Source: Methanothrix sp. (GTDB taxonomy: Archaea; Halobacteriota; Methanosarcinia; Methanotrichales; Methanotrichaceae). Taken from it: a stretch of 9,333 nucleotides of DNA. The position numbers and the translations under genes were made by a program. Positions 1 to 6,733 of the stretch are shown here, piece after piece (positions within the stretch are counted from its first letter, which is position 1; the number at the start of each line of letters is the position of its first letter). Below the pieces are notes generated by a model. That model did not search any database. It worked only from the letters and a program-made list of their open reading frames with translations, and was not told where the DNA came from. The stretch spans positions 1 through 9,333 of the forward strand of contig JAABPZ010000041.1 of NCBI GenBank assembly GCA_011391755.1. Direction: 5' to 3'.

Positions 1-1
1 G

Positions 2-463
2 TATCTGGCCGAGCACCCTGAGCCGCCGGTCAAGGCCTTCGGCATAGATCGCGTCTACCGGCGGGAGGCCATAGACGCCACGCACACCCCGGAGTTCGAG
101 CAGCTGGAGGGCATTGTAATGGACAGGGACGTGACCTTCTCTCATCTTCTGGGCATATTGAAGGAGTTTTATGCCAAGATGGGCTTTGAGGAGGTTCGCT
201 TCCGGCCAGGCTACTTCCCCTACACGGAGCCCTCTGTCGAGCCGGAGGTCTTCATAGACGGACTGGGATGGGTGGAGCTGGGAGGAGCCGGAGTCTTCCG
301 AAAAGAGGTCACGGCGCCCTTCGGAATCGAGCATCCGGTGCTGGCCTGGGGCCTGGGAGTCTCGCGGGTGGCCATGCTCAAATTAGGGCTCAAGGACCTG
401 CGCCTCCTCTATCAATCGGATATAGAGTGGCTACACAGTACGCCCGTTTCCATCAAGCTTTGA
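2..463 (+). CDS. pheS: Phenylalanyl-tRNA synthetase alpha subunit, C-terminal part
   Basis: This is the catalytic subunit of the cytoplasmic alpha2-beta2 enzyme that attaches phenylalanine to tRNA-Phe. The window starts inside the gene. Frame 2 is open from the first base and gives 153 residues to the TGA at 461-463. Class II motif 2 is visible at fragment residues 13-25 ([10 protein letters not shown], then a [11 protein letters not shown] stretch typical of PheS). Motif 3 follows near the end as GLGVSR, which carries the conserved ATP-binding Arg. An internal ATG at 119 lies between these motifs and is not the true start. The gene is followed after 13 bases by pheT on the same strand, the usual archaeal operon order. 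The base composition matches pheT. The identification is firm; only the N-terminal part is missing, because of the window edge. Confidence 0.96.
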   Translation, partial: YLAEHPEPPVKAFGIDRVYRREAIDATHTPEFEQLEGIVMDRDVTFSHLLGILKEFYAKMGFEEVRFRPGYFPYTEPSVEPEVFIDGLGWVELGGAGVFRKEVTAPFGIEHPVLAWGLGVSRVAMLKLGLKDLRLLYQSDIEWLHSTPVSIKL

Positions 464-467
464 AGGG

Positions 468-473
468 GGATTA
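468..473 (+). promoter_or_regulatory. Ribosome binding site of pheT
   Basis: The purine-rich run AAGGGGGA at 463-470, followed by TTAATC, lies just before the ATG at 477. It is within normal Shine-Dalgarno distance and supports this ATG as the pheT start. It falls in the 13-base gap after the pheS stop, so the two genes probably share one mRNA. Confidence 0.6.
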
Positions 474-476
474 ATC

Positions 477-2099
477 ATGCCGGTTGTCAGACTTTATTAT
501 GAGGACATGGAGAGGCTGATTGGAGCCTCTCGCGATACTATCATGGGCCGGCTGGCCATGATGGGTGCAGACATTGGAAAGAGGGCGGAAGAGGAGCACG
601 TGGATGTAGAGTTCTTCCCGGATCGGCCCGATCTCTACAGCGCCGAGGGCGTGGCCAGGGCCATGCAAGGCTTTCTGGGGCTAAAGACGGGGCTGGTGGA
701 ATATCCCATAAAGGAAGGGCCGATCGTCCTGCGGGTAGAGGAGTCGGTAAAATCAGTGCGCCCCATCATCGGCTGCGCTGTGGTACGGGGCCTTTCCTTC
801 ACCAGCGAGGCCATTGAATCGCTCATGGGCCTGCAAGAGGATCTGCACTGGGGCCTGGGCAGAAATCGGCGCAAGGTGGCCATCGGCGTGCATGACCTCT
901 CTCGCGTCACGCCGCCCTTCCGCTACTTTGGGGAAGATCCGGCCCGAAAGTTCGTGCCCCTGGACTTTGCCGAAGAGATGAGCATGGAGGAGATGCTGCA
1001 AAAGCACCCCAAGGGCAAAGGCTATGGCCATATCCTGCAAGGTTGCCATCGTTATCCGCTCATAGTGGACGCTAAAGATCAGGTGCTCTCTTTTCCGCCC
1101 ATCATCAATGGCCAGTTGACCTCGGTCACCGAGGAGACCGAGGATCTGTTCATTGACGTTACAGGGACAGACGGCATGGTGCACAAAGCCCTGAACATAG
1201 TAGTAACCTCCCTGGCGGAAAGAGGGGGCAGTATAGAGAGCGTCCGGGTTATGAGGAGCGAGGGCGATTTCGTCTCCCCCAATCTAGAGCCTTCTGCCTG
1301 GACTGTAAGGGCAGCACAGGCCAACAAGCTGATCGGCTTTGATCTGACTGCCCAGCAGTTGGCCGAATGCCTGCAGCGGATGCGCCTGGGGGCAATCGCG
1401 AATGGCAGCGATGTTCAGGTGCTGGTTCCAGCCTACCGGGCGGACATAATGCACTCCTGGGACATCTTCGAGGACGCGGCCAAGGCCTATGGCTTTGAAA
1501 AGCTTGAGGCCCGTCTGCCTCGCACGGTGACTGTAGGCCGCGCTCACCCTTCCGAGATTCGTAAAGCCGAGATTCGCGAGGTCATGGCTGGCCTCGCATA
1601 CCTGGAGACCATGCCCTTCACCCTGACCAATGAGAAGGTGCATTTCCAGTGGATGCGCCGCTCTCCGGAGGGGGCGGGCGCAGTGGCCGTGTTGCATCCC
1701 ATCAGCGAGCTGCACACCATCCTACGTACCTCGCTTCTCTCCAGCCTTCTGGAGATCTTTGCCATGAACCAGCATCATCCTCTGCCCCAGAAGATCTTTG
1801 CCGCCGGGGACGTGGTGGTGGAGAAGAAGACCCGTATGCATCTGGCCGCGGCATCCATGCACAGCGGCGCCAACTTCTCGGAGATACGGTCCGTGGTCGA
1901 CGCGGTGTTGCGGGAGCTGGCCATAAAGGCAGAGATTGTTCCGTCTCAGGATGGAGCGCTTCTGCCGGGAAGGGGTGGCGATCTTCTGGCAGGGGGCCGA
2001 AAGATTGGCTGCTTCGGAGAGCTGCACCCCCTGGTTTTAAGGAGCTTCGGCCTGGAGCAGCCGGCCGTGGGGATGGAGCTGGAGTGGGGTGAGCTCTGA
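477..2099 (+). CDS. pheT: Phenylalanyl-tRNA synthetase beta subunit
   Basis: This is the beta subunit of the same alpha2-beta2 synthetase. It holds the editing and tRNA-binding modules and a degenerate class II core. The 540 residues fit the shorter archaeal/eukaryotic form rather than the roughly 800-residue bacterial form. Visible parts are an N-terminal B1-like region (residues 1-80, with FFPDRPDLYSAEGVARA), a B3/B4 editing domain around 90-260 (SFPPIINGQLT at 205-215, then TEDLFIDVTGTD), and a B5 domain around 272-345 with its signature YRADIMHSWDIFEDAAKAYGF. The pseudo-catalytic core follows to the C-terminus. The start is fixed by the ribosome binding site and by the archaeal N-terminus. 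It is co-transcribed with pheS by position. A T-rich stretch (about 2112-2123) follows the stop and may end the operon. Confidence 0.96.
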   Translation: MPVVRLYYEDMERLIGASRDTIMGRLAMMGADIGKRAEEEHVDVEFFPDRPDLYSAEGVARAMQGFLGLKTGLVEYPIKEGPIVLRVEESVKSVRPIIGCAVVRGLSFTSEAIESLMGLQEDLHWGLGRNRRKVAIGVHDLSRVTPPFRYFGEDPARKFVPLDFAEEMSMEEMLQKHPKGKGYGHILQGCHRYPLIVDAKDQVLSFPPIINGQLTSVTEETEDLFIDVTGTDGMVHKALNIVVTSLAERGGSIESVRVMRSEGDFVSPNLEPSAWTVRAAQANKLIGFDLTAQQLAECLQRMRLGAIANGSDVQVLVPAYRADIMHSWDIFEDAAKAYGFEKLEARLPRTVTVGRAHPSEIRKAEIREVMAGLAYLETMPFTLTNEKVHFQWMRRSPEGAGAVAVLHPISELHTILRTSLLSSLLEIFAMNQHHPLPQKIFAAGDVVVEKKTRMHLAAASMHSGANFSEIRSVVDAVLRELAIKAEIVPSQDGALLPGRGGDLLAGGRKIGCFGELHPLVLRSFGLEQPAVGMELEWGEL

Positions 2100-2111
2100 G
2101 AGGAGCTTGCT

Positions 2112-2123
2112 GCTTTTCTTTTT
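2112..2123 (+). terminator. T-rich stretch after pheT, possible terminator
   Basis: A pyrimidine run of CTTTTCTTTTT type follows the pheT stop codon by about 12 bases. Archaeal RNA polymerase can stop on such U-rich tracts without a hairpin. The following 75 bases to the CBS gene are AT-rich and contain TTTATC and TAATAATTG, any of which might serve as the next promoter, but no TATA box stands out. Confidence 0.4.
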
Positions 2124-2197
2124 AGTACGAAAATGGGTCAGATTTATCTCCTAATAATTGTAATAAAGAGCACTGGCTATAATGGATTGTGGCGGCT

Positions 2198-2578
2198 ATG
2201 AAGGTTCGAGATCTGATGAGCTATCCCATTGCTACTGTGCGCCCGGAGGCCACGGTGCTGGAGGCCATAAAACAGATGGTGGCGGAGAAGAAGGGCAGCG
2301 TGCTGGTAGCCAAGGAAGGCCTACTCAAGGAGTGCCTGGGCATTGTCACCACCAGCCAGATCTTCCTCAAGGTCTTTTCTCAAGGCCGGGATCCGGCAGC
2401 GATTGCGGTCAGCGAGATCATGACAGAGGGGCCCCTGGTCATCATTGACCTTGATGCCTCCACCAGTGAGGCAGCTAGATTGATGCGAGAGCACAATATC
2501 AGAAGGCTGCCGGTGATGAAGGACGGGGCACTGGTAGGGATTATCACCAGCAAGGACTTGCTTTTATGCGTAGAATGA
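2198..2578 (+). CDS. Small protein of two CBS domains
   Basis: The protein (126 residues from the ATG at 2198, 129 from the GTG at 2189) consists of a tandem CBS pair and nothing else. The first domain starts with VRDLMSYPIATVRPEATVLEAIKQM and ends near LGIVTTSQI. The second starts with VSEIMTEGPLVIIDLDAS and ends with LVGIITSKDLL. CBS pairs fold into a Bateman module that binds adenine nucleotides such as AMP, ATP or S-adenosylmethionine and acts as a regulatory sensor, often in the cytoplasm through a partner protein. The partner cannot be read from this window. The ATG at 2198 places the M-K-V-R-D-L-M start where CBS proteins normally begin, so I prefer it to the GTG; no strong ribosome binding site decides. 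A perfect 8-base inverted repeat lies 25 bases downstream. Confidence 0.9.
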   Translation: MKVRDLMSYPIATVRPEATVLEAIKQMVAEKKGSVLVAKEGLLKECLGIVTTSQIFLKVFSQGRDPAAIAVSEIMTEGPLVIIDLDASTSEAARLMREHNIRRLPVMKDGALVGIITSKDLLLCVE

Positions 2579-2602
2579 TGTTGCTGGAAAAAAGAATTCG
2601 CT

Positions 2603-2630
2603 AATTCTGCCGGGCGGCAAACGCAGAATT
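2603..2630. repeat. Perfect 8-base inverted repeat upstream of tRNA-Ser
   Basis: AATTCTGC at 2603-2610 and GCAGAATT at 2623-2630 are exact inverted copies with 12 bases between them. The spacer also allows a TGCC/GGCA stem. The right arm runs into the TATA box of the tRNA gene. It could be a hairpin ending the CBS transcript or a site for a regulator of tRNA-Ser; the sequence alone does not decide. Confidence 0.55.
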
Positions 2631-2637
2631 TAAATAG
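2629..2637 (+). promoter_or_regulatory. Archaeal TATA box of tRNA-Ser
   Basis: TTTAAATAG is a close match to the archaeal TATA element. Its centre is about 30 bases before the first base of the mature tRNA. Transcription starting some 25 bases downstream of the box would leave a leader of only a few bases for RNase P to remove. Confidence 0.75.
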
Positions 2638-2662
2638 CCTTACTGTCAAGTCCCTGAGGTAG

Positions 2663-2747
2663 GTCGAGGTTGCCTAGCCTGGTAAGGCGCAGGTTTGCTA
2701 AACCTGTTCTCCTCCGGAGATCGTGGGTTCGAATCCCACCCTCGGCG
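2663..2747 (+). tRNA. tRNA-Ser, anticodon GCT
   Basis: The cloverleaf can be drawn by hand. The acceptor stem pairs GTCGAGG (2663-2669) with CCTCGGC (2740-2746), with one T-G wobble, and G2747 is the discriminator base. The D arm has GCC/GGC with the GG of the loop. The anticodon stem is CAGGT/ACCTG around TTGCTAA, giving anticodon GCT at 2697-2699, which reads AGC and AGT. The long variable arm (2707-2722, TCTCC/GGAGA) is the hallmark of serine tRNAs. The T arm is GTGGG-TTCGAAT-CCCAC. CCA is not encoded, so it must be added enzymatically. There is no intron. Confidence 0.97.
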
Positions 2748-2754
2748 CATATCG

Positions 2755-2761
2755 TTTTTTT
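2755..2761 (+). terminator. T-run terminator of tRNA-Ser
   Basis: Seven consecutive T residues begin eight bases after the end of the mature tRNA. This is the normal archaeal terminator for stable RNA genes. The following 155 bases up to the stop of the facing minus-strand gene hold no gene that I can support. Confidence 0.75.
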
Positions 2762-2916
2762 GGCAGATCTCTTTGATCGTCGGCAGGTTTGCCTTCTTCG
2801 CCAAGAAATTCGCATTGATTCCTTAAACTATTCACTCACCAGTAAGTTTGCCATAGGATTCCTTTCGCCCAAATGCGGTGGCGAGAAAGCAGTCCACCCG
2901 GATCTGCCAATCCGAT

Positions 2917-3150
2917 CTAGTCCGTCCCCGGCAGGAGTGGCCTGATCTCATAGACATCCAACTGGCGATGGATGGTGAAGAGATCGTTGCCCTTCTGGTG
3001 GCTCACGAGCAGGGAGTTGCCCACATCTTTGGGCAGATAGAACTCCTCATTGTCCAGTTTGACGCGGAAGAATTTTCGGCTCTTGCCCATCTCCATGTCC
3101 CTGTATCTTCCGGTTACCTTCTCTCCGATCTTCAGAATCCTGGGTTCCAT
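2917..3150 (-). CDS. Small protein of unknown function, 77 residues
   Basis: I do not recognise this protein. It starts MEPRILKIGEKVTGRYRD and alternates charged and aliphatic residues in a pattern that suggests a small beta-rich domain (KFFRVKLDNEEFYLP, then LFTIHRQLDVYEIRPL). There is no signal peptide, no membrane segment and no cysteine, so it is probably cytoplasmic. That it is real rests on the start site: AGGTGA lies seven bases before the ATG on the minus strand (plus-strand 3158-3163). The composition also looks like that of a soluble protein. It faces the tRNA-Ser gene and lies 76 bases behind the big surface-protein gene on the same strand. A possible TATA-like element near 3220-3228 overlaps the end of that gene, so it may have its own promoter. 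No function is assigned. Confidence 0.7.
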   Translation of the reverse strand: MEPRILKIGEKVTGRYRDMEMGKSRKFFRVKLDNEEFYLPKDVGNSLLVSHQKGNDLFTIHRQLDVYEIRPLLPGTD

Positions 3151-3226
3151 ACTAATTTCACCTCATTGATGATTATAGTTATGTCCTGCTTCTACTTCTA
3201 ACTTCCTATTCAATTTTTGGATATTT

Positions 3227-6139
3227 TCAGATCTTCACAGGGGCATGAGCCTTCTCTACTTCCGGACACCCCAGTGGGCAGGACCCCCCATCTTCGCCCG
3301 CATTATCCCACTGCATTTTCATCTGCGTCGCGTCCAAATAATCGGTCTGGTTGGCGCTCTCCGGTCCAGAGCAAGCGCAGCTCAGGTTGGCAGCGGCGGC
3401 ATAGTTCACTCCCGCGCGCCGCTCTTGCGGCTGGCAGCACTTCAAGAAATCCCGGCCGATGACGGACCGATTTTGCGCAGCCACCTGGCCATAGCTGCAA
3501 TTGCCCACGACAATAGCACGGTTGATGATATCCCCCTCGCATTTCTCCACATTCAAGTTGATGCCGATTCTCAAAGTATCGCCGATGGAAAGATGGAGCA
3601 GTGTCCAGTTGGAGCCGTTCCGGCTGATCTGGTTGGGCCGCAGGGTAGAGTTGAGGAACCGGGCCCCGCACGGGAAGATATCTTGCAGGAAGAGGGGCCC
3701 AATGGTGGCGTTGCCGTCATTGGTGATAGTGATAGTATAAACGGCCTCATCCCCTACCCGCAGGCCGTCTTTGCGAAGAGAGAGGTGGGGCCGGTCGTAT
3801 TTGGCAACGCCGGAGATCATGATCCTTCGCGAGACTATGTAGTCACCCATGAGCGTTTCATCCCTTTGCACCGCAGGGGTTCCGTTCGTACCCACAAGGG
3901 TCCGCAGCTTCGCCGTCCCGGAGAAGTTGGCCTGGCTCAAAAGCTCCCTGGGGCTGGCTGCCACGGCCTTCTTTTTCAGCCGGGTGGCACTGGAATACTC
4001 CTCGGCGATGAGGCTGGACGGGGTGTGCAGCCGCATCCCCTCCGACCACTTTTGGGAGACGTTCAGAAGAGTGCGGGGCGTAACTATATGGCTTAAGCTA
4101 TGGTAAGACGCATCCAGATCCTTGGCCATGAAGCCAGAAAATGTGTCGCTGCGCTCTTCCGAACGATAGGCTCCTGTGCCGGACTCGTAGCTCCTCTGCC
4201 CCCGGACGCGCGCATCTTTGGCCACGTAGCCCTGGCCGGAGGCGGAGCGGTCCATCATCAGGCCCTGGCCCAAATCGTGGACGCTCTGTGAAAGCTGAAA
4301 GCTGCCGGCATAGTCCTCTACCGAAAAGATATCTTCTTCGCGCCCCAGCGCCGGTCGTTTCAGCGTCCCCAGGTGGGCCAATCCTTGGAAATCGGACTTT
4401 ATCTGCATCAACGATCCGTTTTCATCCAGATCAAAGAGGCTCTCGCCCCCCAGTTTGGCGGAGTATCGATACGATTCTGTAAAGGAAGTGTTAGTGATGC
4501 CGTTCTTGGCACGAGCATCCTCGTGCCAGAGGCAGGAGACCTTCTGCAAGCCGCTTCCCGGTAGAAGAAGAGTAGTGGGATGATAGCTTGCCTTCACGCT
4601 TCGATTCAGCCGGATGGATTTGTTGGTGGTGAGAAAGCGCAGATCTTCCTCATTTTCGTAATCCCCGCTGCCGTGCTCACGCAGAGATAGCTGTGTACCC
4701 TCCTCGGCCAGTATTTTCACATTTGCGGCTGCAGAGAGCTGCATCTGGTCGGAGGATACGTAGACCCGATTGGTGAGAAGTCCGGCCAGGCGGCGGGTGC
4801 TGTAGTCGCGGTAGGATCGGAGGAAGCCCTGGCCGGTGACACTTTGTTGGCTCATGTACAGGACGTCCGTTCTGGGAAGGCGCACCGTCAGGCCCATCTC
4901 TACGCACTGGCCCGGTGCCAGAGATGCGAAATGCCAGGCTTCGTCCTCGCCCATCTCCGGCCAGACAGAGATGAGTTCCACAGCGGAGGCGAAGACGTCG
5001 CGCACGGTGACGTTGCTGGCGCTCTCTCCTCCTTTGTTGCAGACCGTTATGATGTAGCTCACCTCCTCGCCCCGACGCACCGCCTTTTGGAGCGGCGTCT
5101 TGTTGATGGAGAGAAGAGTTCCGTTCTGAACAGGCGTGTAAATGCGGCCCGATTGGGGCATCAGCTCATCGCAACAGATGGTGAAGCGATTTTCCAGCAG
5201 GACGCCGTCGGGCAGGTCGCCCTGCACATGCACTTGCAGGCGAATGGCATGCGGGCCGTCCGCATCAAGGCTGGGAATGGTCCAGGCCATCTTCCGGGTG
5301 TTGTTTTGTGAGGGGGCCGGATGGGCGGAGAGGAAGGTGACGCCAGGGTCCAGATCATCCGTGATGTTGACATTGTGGGCGGCTCCCATGCCCTGATATT
5401 CGTAGGTGAGGAGGTAGGTGAGTGTCTCGCCTACTGGCACGGGATCTGGATCGGCGATTTTTTTAATTGTCAGGCTCGCGATGTTCACGTGGGCATTGGC
5501 CTCTCGCCGGTAGTCGTTCACCCCTCCTCTGCCCGTGCGCTCCTCTGCGTTCTCGCCGGCCAGGCTGGTCCAAGTCACAAGGGCGCGCCCCTCGATGGGA
5601 TCGCCCGGAGCGGCGCGAGCCGTGGCATTAAAGCAGAGGAGAGCCTTTTGGCCGGCGTTCCAGTCCAGGTCGAGGGCGTCCAGGTGCCATCTGAGGGCCT
5701 CGCCATCAAAAGCGGCAGAGGGTCCTGCCCGGACCTGTGCCGAGCCAGGCTCGTAGGCCAGGCCCGCGGGCAGCAGCGCCTGCAGATCCAGGTCAAAGGC
5801 AGGCGCATGGCTCTTGTCGGAGTGGTAGAGGAGAAGGGTGAAGGAGACGCGCTCTTCCGGGGCGGCAAAGGGCCGGGAAGCCTTCATCTCCAGCACCAGT
5901 TCAGGCTCGACCACCGTCAGGGAGCCGGCCTCGTCGGCATCCGCTTTCTGAGCCGGGCCATCTTGCCAGCTCATGCGGACTATCGTCCCTGCCAGAACAG
6001 CTCCATCCTGGTTCTCGGGTTCGTTTGCCAGCAGGCAGTTGTAAGTGATCGCAATGGTCTCTGCGGGACCGGCGTCTCCAAAGAACCAGCCAATCTGCTG
6101 GGTGCCGTCGGAATTTTCGGCAACCAGCTCGCGCTGCAA
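3227..6139 (-). CDS. Large DUF11-type surface protein, N-terminus missing
   Basis: The frame encodes 970 residues from a TTG, but this is probably not a native start. The frame is open back to 6184 without ATG or GTG and then meets a TAG. There is no signal peptide, and the first 60 residues look like the second half of a DUF11-like beta domain (GDAGPAETIAITYNCLL). DUF11-like units follow at about 78-195, 220-335 (VPVGETLTYLLTYEYQGMGA), 341-425 (RRGEEVSYIITVCNKG) and 783-885 (RVGDEAVYTITITNDGNA). The central part (about 430-775) is beta-rich with repeated G-x-G-[YF] motifs: GSGDY, SGQGY and SGTGAY followed by acidic residues. Many N-x-S/T sequons and a Cys-rich tail fit an exported glycoprotein; there is no C-terminal membrane anchor. 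Such proteins are typical of Methanothrix envelopes. It may be a pseudogene, a silent cassette or the back part of a split gene. Confidence 0.82.
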   Translation of the reverse strand: MQRELVAENSDGTQQIGWFFGDAGPAETIAITYNCLLANEPENQDGAVLAGTIVRMSWQDGPAQKADADEAGSLTVVEPELVLEMKASRPFAAPEERVSFTLLLYHSDKSHAPAFDLDLQALLPAGLAYEPGSAQVRAGPSAAFDGEALRWHLDALDLDWNAGQKALLCFNATARAAPGDPIEGRALVTWTSLAGENAEERTGRGGVNDYRREANAHVNIASLTIKKIADPDPVPVGETLTYLLTYEYQGMGAAHNVNITDDLDPGVTFLSAHPAPSQNNTRKMAWTIPSLDADGPHAIRLQVHVQGDLPDGVLLENRFTICCDELMPQSGRIYTPVQNGTLLSINKTPLQKAVRRGEEVSYIITVCNKGGESASNVTVRDVFASAVELISVWPEMGEDEAWHFASLAPGQCVEMGLTVRLPRTDVLYMSQQSVTGQGFLRSYRDYSTRRLAGLLTNRVYVSSDQMQLSAAANVKILAEEGTQLSLREHGSGDYENEEDLRFLTTNKSIRLNRSVKASYHPTTLLLPGSGLQKVSCLWHEDARAKNGITNTSFTESYRYSAKLGGESLFDLDENGSLMQIKSDFQGLAHLGTLKRPALGREEDIFSVEDYAGSFQLSQSVHDLGQGLMMDRSASGQGYVAKDARVRGQRSYESGTGAYRSEERSDTFSGFMAKDLDASYHSLSHIVTPRTLLNVSQKWSEGMRLHTPSSLIAEEYSSATRLKKKAVAASPRELLSQANFSGTAKLRTLVGTNGTPAVQRDETLMGDYIVSRRIMISGVAKYDRPHLSLRKDGLRVGDEAVYTITITNDGNATIGPLFLQDIFPCGARFLNSTLRPNQISRNGSNWTLLHLSIGDTLRIGINLNVEKCEGDIINRAIVVGNCSYGQVAAQNRSVIGRDFLKCCQPQERRAGVNYAAAANLSCACSGPESANQTDYLDATQMKMQWDNAGEDGGSCPLGCPEVEKAHAPVKI

Positions 6140-6184
6140 AGCCGGACCATGCAGGGAAAGGCTGCTCTTGTTATAGAATAGATG

Positions 6185-6211
6185 CTAGTACTAGTTCAAT
6201 TTAAATACTAG
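6185..6211. promoter_or_regulatory. Promoter with TACTAG half-sites and a symmetrical TATA box
   Basis: CTAGTACTAG (6185-6194) is a perfect 10-base palindrome, and TACTAG occurs again at 6206-6211. Between them lies ATTTAAAT (6199-6206), a TATA box that reads the same on both strands. On the plus strand it sits about 27 bases before the ATG at 6230, so the mRNA would be leaderless or nearly so; no ribosome binding site is seen there. Half-sites around a TATA box are a classic repressor arrangement, and the ribbon-helix-helix protein encoded next door is the obvious candidate. On the minus strand the same box could drive the headless surface-protein gene. The regulatory role is inferred. Confidence 0.55.
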
Positions 6212-6229
6212 AACGTGCAATCATAGCTT

Positions 6230-6733
6230 ATGCCTCGTCCAGAGCAAATTCAATTCTTGATATATCCGCCCTCCAAAGAACTAATCGAAGAGTGGAGGGC
6301 AGCATCAAAAGAAAGAGGGACTTCCCTGAATAATTACATCATTGAGATGGTTGAAATGAGTAGACGTTCAGAGAACTCCAATCAACGACCAGCCCTATCC
6401 AAGGAAGTCACTGATCTAAAAGAGGAGAATGCCAAGCTTCGTAATGAAATGAGACTCAAGGAATTAGTTTTACAGAAGTACGAAAACGAGCTATATGTAC
6501 TCCGTCACGATGCTTTTTCAGATACAGATCAACCTGGACAAAGGGAGTATGATGGAAGGCTTGTAATTGCCCTTAGACGTGGAAGAACAATGGGTGAGAG
6601 TGAGATTTATTCTGAATTAGGAATTGATACTCGCGATGCAGAGGCAGTTAAGTTGGTTTCGAATCAACTCAAAGGACTAATGCGATACGGTTTGATTGAA
6701 GAGACCTCTAGTGGCTGGAGGTGGATCAAATGA
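6230..6733 (+). CDS. Ribbon-helix-helix/coiled-coil/winged-helix protein, recombinase partner
   Basis: The 167-residue protein reads as three parts. Residues 5-46 fit a ribbon-helix-helix fold: a short strand (IQFLIYP), helix A (KELIEEWRAASKERG) and helix B (SLNNYIIEMVEM). Residues 57-92 are a charged heptad-like coiled coil (EVTDLKEENAKLRNEMRLKE). Residues 105-167 look like a winged helix (a GESEIYSELGI helix, then VKLVSNQLKGLMRYGLIE and the wing GWRWIK). Two DNA-binding ends joined by a dimerising coil suggest a regulator or a recombination accessory factor. The stop overlaps the recombinase start (ATGA), so the two are translationally coupled and likely work together. The start ATG lies about 27 bases behind the TATA box, as in leaderless genes. 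The domain calls come from pattern reading only; the function is inferred. Confidence 0.72.
   Translation: MPRPEQIQFLIYPPSKELIEEWRAASKERGTSLNNYIIEMVEMSRRSENSNQRPALSKEVTDLKEENAKLRNEMRLKELVLQKYENELYVLRHDAFSDTDQPGQREYDGRLVIALRRGRTMGESEIYSELGIDTRDAEAVKLVSNQLKGLMRYGLIEETSSGWRWIK
6717..6724 (+). promoter_or_regulatory. Strong ribosome binding site that fixes the recombinase start
   Basis: GGAGGTGG lies inside the end of the upstream gene, about six bases before the ATG at 6730. The alternative GTG at 6721 falls within this site and can be discarded as a start. Confidence 0.75.

Noticed and set aside
1284..1715. Open frame on the minus strand inside pheT
   Set aside because: pheT is certain here and the minus-strand product shows no family features.
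2182..2448. Frame starting at the ATG at 2182, before the CBS gene
   Set aside because: It runs through the CBS gene in another frame, and its Gly/His-rich product has no recognisable pattern.
2670..2945. Open frame crossing the tRNA-Ser gene
   Set aside because: It begins inside the tRNA and its first third merely translates tRNA sequence.
3245..4096. Long open frame of 283 codons on the plus strand
   Set aside because: It lies wholly antisense to the DUF11 gene, has no domain pattern, and long mirror frames are expected in GC-rich coding DNA.
5321..6181. Long open frame of 286 codons on the plus strand
   Set aside because: It is antisense to the front of the DUF11 gene, whose minus-strand product has clear beta-domain patterns; the plus-strand product does not resemble a folded protein.
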